Shown here piece by piece: positions 61,431 through 64,000 of a DNA stretch of 64,000 nucleotides. The notes under the pieces were generated by a model that worked only from the letters and a program-made list of their open reading frames with translations, was not told the origin of the DNA and did no database searches. Each line of letters starts with the position of its first letter. Position 1 is the stretch's first letter. The DNA lies in contig JAPXFY010000013.1 of NCBI GenBank assembly GCA_030674185.1, forward strand, positions 47,444,464-47,508,463, in the 5' to 3' direction. The position numbers were made by a program, and so were the translations under genes. Source of the stretch: Monoplex corrugatus (lineage: Eukaryota; Mollusca; Gastropoda; Littorinimorpha; Ranellidae).

Positions 61431-62055
61431 CAGGGGTGCAGATCACGTAGAGATGGGGGTAAATCATGTAAGGAAGATGGAAATTACATACAAAAATTAT
61501 GTCAAAAGGGTATGAACACGTAAGACTTTGTCGTCTTGAGGGTATGGTCACGTAAGCATTTTTCCTCTGCCGGTCTCATCAGGTAAAGGTTTTGAGCCGT
61601 GGGGGTATAGACCTATCGCTCCGTTCGCTCGCCTAGCCGCGGCGGGCAAGCTAACGACGCGACCGACATCCTTAGCTTGCCCGCCGCGGCACATGCAGCA
61701 TTGGGGTCGGGCATTACATTAGCGGTAAAAATAGTAACTAGGCTACGTCACACTTTTCTACAACTCTTTGCCTGGGTCAGTGTGGAAACTGGCATGTGTC
61801 ACTATAAAGAGTTGATCTTTATTCTAATTTAATAGAAGGCCATGCTGCTTGCTTTTTTATAATTTAATTTATTTAAACCATTAGGCCAAAAAATCACTTG
61901 GGAAAACAAAATACCGAGTCTTTGCATCATACCCCCAGAAATTTTGGCAAAGGGTATGAAAACCCCCTAAAAAAATTATTGGGGGTATGAAAACCCTCAA
62001 GTTTTTTTAGTGGGGGTATGAAAACCCTTGACTTTTAGAAGGATCTGCACCACTG
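61431..62055. mobile_element. hAT-like MITE, 625 bp
   Basis: The left end CAGGGGTGCAGATC and the reverse complement of the right end, CAGTGGTGCAGATC, match at 13 of 14 positions. CAGNGG termini are typical of hAT elements. Both flanks are (TA)n, so the 8-bp target duplication cannot be read. Inside are a perfect 19-bp inverted repeat (61636-61690) and repeats of GGGTATGAAAACCC. There is no transposase. Confidence 0.7.
61636..61690. other. Perfect 19-bp GC-rich inverted repeat
   Basis: The left arm GCCGCGGCGGGCAAGCTAA (61636-61654) and the right arm (61672-61690) are exact reverse complements around a 17-nt loop. It would fold into a very stable hairpin in otherwise AT-rich DNA. Confidence 0.9.
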
Positions 62056-62077
62056 TATATATATGTATATATATATA

Positions 62078-62079
<2 letters not shown>

Positions 62080-62166
<87 letters not shown>
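62080..62166. repeat. (AC)n microsatellite
   Basis: About 43 uninterrupted AC units, immediately 5' of the acceptor region of CEP120 exon 2 (exon starts 96 bp later). Confidence 0.97.
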
Positions 62167-62169
<3 letters not shown>

Positions 62170-62261
62170 TTTGTATAACATTTTAGAACTTTTAAGAACA
62201 GAATGAGATTCACAAGAGTAAAAACCAGAAATTTATCAGAACACAATCTGTACATGATTAG

Positions 62262-62533
62262 GTCGTGGTTTTCCGAAGAGGAGCCGTCACAAACTTGTGG
62301 CCGAGGCACGCTTCGATGGAGAGCTTTTGGCCACAGACCCAGTGGACCATCTGGATTGCCCAGACTTCACCCAGGAACTGGCATGGGAGCTTGACAAGAA
62401 GGCACTGCAACAACACAGGCTTCAGAGAACATCTATCAAGATCCAGTGCTTTGCGCTGGACACAAATAGTGGGCTGAAAGAGCCCATCGGTTATGTCATC
62501 TTAGATGTTCGATCAGCTGTTCAGAGCAAACAG
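62262..62533 (+). CDS. CEP120: CEP120, exon 2 (N-terminal C2 domain)
   Basis: This 272-bp exon follows GATTAG and is followed by GTAGGT. After completing Gly it encodes [60 protein letters not shown] and [20 protein letters not shown], then [10 protein letters not shown]. It is strongly similar to vertebrate CEP120 residues just after the start (FPKRPKH, ATDPVDH, ELAWE, QHRLQRTPIK, IGYIVLDLR). It ends in phase 0. Exon 3 (the WYQLL region in vertebrates) was not found before the window ends. An open frame that runs past 62533 is intron read-through. Confidence 0.95.
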
Positions 62534-62639
62534 GTAGGTGGTGTAAATCTTATTCATTTATGTCCGTATTCATATTTATATCCTTATGTATTTATTACCT
62601 TATTTACTCATTATGTCAAAGCCTGTGATTAAATTAATA

Positions 62640-63655
62640 TGAACAAATCCAGAACTTGATGATACGTAATAAGCTACACTTGAATGGAAGTAAGACTGAA
62701 GCAGTGCTCATTGGCTCAGAGCACAAGCTTTCCACATGGAAGGTTTGTTCTAACCAACTATGTGACAACATGATTCTAGTTTCTGATCCAGTCAAGAACC
62801 TTGGCATTGATCTTCAACTCTTTATATAGATCCATGTATCACAAATTCATTACCCAAACCTGTCAGTCTTGTTACATGTGCTGTCAACTGTGATGTTTCA
62901 GTTTTGTTTGCCATTATCTTTCAACTTCAGCAGCGTCCAAACTGGTGATTTCTCCTATCTTTTCTTGCATCAATTATCGTAACTCTTTATTAGCTGGCTT
63001 GCCCGCTTCTTTTGTTGTATGTCTCCAGCATATTCAGAATTCCATGGCCCATCTTTTATCTTGTAAGTAGACTGTAGAGGCATGATCATGTTACTCCCTT
63101 GCTTCACTTTCTGAAGTTTCTCCACTGTTTGTCCATTTCTCAAAAAATTTCATACACACTCATAACACAGAGTCAATACATTATGCTACAAGTGTATCAA
63201 TGGTACTGCACCTGTCTTTGTGACCACCTCTAAATGTACACCCATGCCCGACCTCTCCATTCTGCTTCTGATGCTAGTTGTTTACAAATTCCTCGATACA
63301 AATCTGCCACAGTTGATCACTGCTCTTTTTATCATATTATATTAATGTGTCTTGGTCTGTACAATTGCAATGATCTTCTCCCATCTATTTGACAGTCACA
63401 TACGCTCGTCTTCTTTCAAGTCTAGCTTGAAGATAAACCTTTGTGTACAGCAGTGATTACCCCTTCTACATGCCTACTGTTCTGCCTTACTCCCCTCCTG
63501 TCCCCTCTCCCTGGTTTGCATGTTCTTTGTGCCCTGGAGTTTTTAAGTCAATGTTGGGTGATAGCTTTGGCGCATGATGAGAGTGCATGCTTTGGTTTAA
63601 TTGTATCAAGATTTGGCACCTAATAAACATTAAATGTCGTCGTATTGTTATTTTA
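62640..63655 (+). pseudogene. Decayed L2/Jockey-like LINE fragment in CEP120 intron 2
   Basis: Broken plus-strand frames read IRNNKLHLNGSKTEAVLIGS (62.66 kb), SDPVKNLGID (62.79 kb), NYRNSLLAGLPASFV (62.97 kb), LQHIQNSMAHLLSCK (63.03 kb) and the tail piece LQIPRYKSATVDHCSF (63.28 kb). These are the thumb and C-terminal parts of the same broad LINE group as 10645-12145. Many stops and frameshifts are present, and the active site is missing. Confidence 0.75.
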
Positions 63656-63911
63656 AGTTGTCTTTTTTTAAATCAAAACGAAAAAAGCCGAATGCTTTCT
63701 TAGTTATATCATAAAGAATGAATTATTGCCAGTTACAATTTACGTAGTGTGTAGTCTTATTCATGATACTGAATCATTATATATCTGTGTGTTTGTGAGT
63801 GTATGTATTACATGTGTGTGTGCTTTTCTGTGCATTTTTATTATTCTTTGTGTCTGTATGACATATTTCTGTTTGTGTATGTGTGCATGCATACACATAA
63901 ATTTCTTTGTG

Positions 63912-63912
63912 T

Positions 63913-63967
<55 letters not shown>
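63912..63967. repeat. (GT)n microsatellite
   Basis: About 27 GT units near the right edge of the window. Confidence 0.95.
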
Positions 63968-63970
<3 letters not shown>

Positions 63971-64000
63971 GTGCGCACACATATGTATGTATGTATACAT

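Noticed and set aside
62534..62632. Extension of the CEP120 exon 2 frame to a stop at 62632
   Set aside because: A GTAGGT donor at 62534 follows the conserved block, and the sequence beyond it ([15 protein letters not shown]) has no similarity to CEP120. It is intron read-through.

Overview
The window is animal nuclear DNA: AT-rich, with short exons separated by long introns, very frequent (AC)n/(GT)n and (AG)n microsatellites, minisatellites, several non-LTR retrotransposons and small palindromic DNA-transposon relics. The two protein-coding host genes and the repeat style fit an invertebrate, most likely a lophotrochozoan such as a mollusc. That placement is an inference from protein similarity and repeat content, not from a marker gene.

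Host genes. A casein kinase I gamma gene (CSNK1G) runs on the minus strand. Eight coding exons can be placed: 58717-58528, 53481-53441, 52869-52800, 28073-27925, 25803-25569, 23294-23124, 21804-21656 and 15645-15556. All splice phases agree, and together they give about 365 residues: N-terminal tail, whole kinase domain and the start of the C-terminal tail. The final exon or exons, which in the family carry a cysteine-rich palmitoylation tail, were not found and probably lie left of the window. A CEP120 gene starts 868 bp away on the plus strand. Exon 1 is 59585-59624 and exon 2 is 62262-62533; they encode the first part of the N-terminal C2 domain, and the rest lies to the right. The two genes are head-to-head around an intergenic region (about 58.9-59.58 kb) with a YY1-like ATGGCGG motif. 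Human CSNK1G3 and CEP120 are, from memory, also divergent neighbours on 5q23.2, so this looks like old conserved microsynteny.

Left end (1-12 kb). A restriction-like-endonuclease (R2-superfamily-like) non-LTR retrotransposon occurs twice in direct tandem: a 5'-truncated copy (1405-2852) followed with no gap by an apparently complete 3757-bp copy (2853-6609). The 1082-residue ORF has an N-terminal zinc finger, a reverse transcriptase with FMDD, a CCHC knuckle and a PD-E endonuclease. Both copies end in a 3' tail carrying a tRNA-like module with A and B boxes. A second, 5'-truncated LINE of the L2/CR1/Jockey type lies at 10.65-12.15 kb.

Middle (12-28 kb). CSNK1G exons are interleaved with a 3.6-kb array of a 54-bp minisatellite that has higher-order organisation, inside the intron between the last two visible exons. 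The introns also hold a decayed RTE-like LINE, tRNA-derived SINE-like pieces and TTAA-flanked palindromic MITEs.

Right (28-64 kb). One 24.7-kb CSNK1G intron holds more palindromic MITEs, about four diverged tandem units of roughly 0.9 kb (43.7-47.7 kb) and many microsatellites. CEP120 intron 1 contains a hAT-like MITE with a perfect 19-bp GC-rich inverted repeat; intron 2 contains a decayed LINE fragment. No RNA gene of normal form, CRISPR array or bacterial-type operon was seen.
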